Positions 54,910 through 55,041 of a stretch of 55,041 nucleotides of DNA are shown here, one piece after another; the first letter of the stretch is position 1, and the number at the start of each line of letters is the position of its first letter. The stretch spans positions 1-55,041 of the forward strand of contig JACCZW010000006.1 of assembly GCA_013695765.1 (NCBI GenBank), given 5' to 3'. Origin of the DNA: Gammaproteobacteria bacterium (GTDB taxonomy: Bacteria > Pseudomonadota > Gammaproteobacteria > JACCYU01). The position numbers were made by a program, and so were the translations under genes. The notes under the pieces are model-generated. The model did not search any database. It was given only the letters and a program-made list of their open reading frames with translations, and was not told the origin of the DNA.

Positions 54910-54980
54910 GAAAGCCCCTCGCAGGGAGGGGCTTCGGGTGGTGCGTGGTTGATGTCGGGATTCTCAGGCTCATCCCAGCC
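54910..54980. repeat. Two-hairpin repeat, copy 5
   Basis: GAAAGCCCCT (54910-54919) / AGGGGCTTC (54927-54935), then GGGTGGTGCGTGGTTGATG, stem 2 GGGAT (54957-54961) / ATCCC (54972-54976), AGCC. Just after the family B gene, where hairpin 1 could act as its terminator. Confidence 0.82.
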
Positions 54981-55041
54981 TTGTGTATTATTTTTCGTGG
55001 TTGTGTGGGTGCAGTCGGAGAGCCCGTCCCAGCCTGGGTCT

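Noticed and set aside
51894-54980. CRISPR array
   Set aside because: The repeats are irregularly spaced, diverged, hold their own hairpins and are separated by genes; no uniform spacers and no cas genes.

Overview
The window is about 55 kb of GC-rich DNA from a gammaproteobacterium. Evidence for this is the complete dcw (division and cell wall) cluster with ftsL, ddl and ftsQAZ followed by lpxC and secA, the ZapD-CoaE-PilD-PilC-PilB block, a class A RNase P RNA just before mraZ, an E. coli-numbered LexA with TACTG-N10-CAGTA boxes, and a MurE of the meso-diaminopimelate type. I cannot name the genus. Two single-base frameshifts in otherwise intact genes (imuA, pilB) suggest a draft or metagenome assembly, though real mutations are possible.

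Layout. 1-5460 (minus strand): an SOS mutagenesis cassette, lexA - small helix-turn-helix-like gene - [AT-rich two-gene insertion] - imuA (frameshifted) - imuB - dnaE2 (cut by the left edge). LexA boxes precede lexA and imuB. imuB carries about 78 in-frame codons of interspersed-repeat DNA. 5640-7750: DUF1326 and DUF2182 genes and a Uma2-family nuclease. 7775-13148: a divergent group of DUF374 acyltransferase and phosphopantetheinyl transferase (minus) against cytochrome P450, adenylating enzyme fused to a carrier domain, and 3-methyladenine glycosylase (plus). The first four look like a small carrier-protein-based acyl-modifying pathway. 13213-19843: the SUF iron-sulfur operon (Rrf2 regulator, sufB, C, D, S, U, T and a Rieske ferredoxin). 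19922-20289: rnpB.

20491-39486: the dcw cluster from a sigma-70 promoter and MraZ operator through mraZ-rsmH-ftsL-ftsI-murE-murF-mraY-murD-ftsW-murG-murC-murB-ddl-ftsQ-ftsA-ftsZ-lpxC. Most of it is joined by ATGA or GTGA overlaps, so precursor synthesis and septation genes are translationally coupled. 39534-45141: a DciA-like gene, secA, argJ and a Nudix-ThiE fusion. 45402-51121 (minus): zapD, coaE, pilD, pilC, pilB.

51122-55041 is different: tiny genes (three helical proteins with a C-terminal membrane segment, two near-identical coiled-coil proteins, a RelE/RHH pair, a YefM antitoxin with a destroyed YoeB) separated by at least five copies of a two-hairpin repeat plus other interspersed repeats. 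This repeat-rich small-gene island, the repeat invasion of imuB and yoeB, and the P450/acyl-ligase/carrier group are the parts most worth further work.
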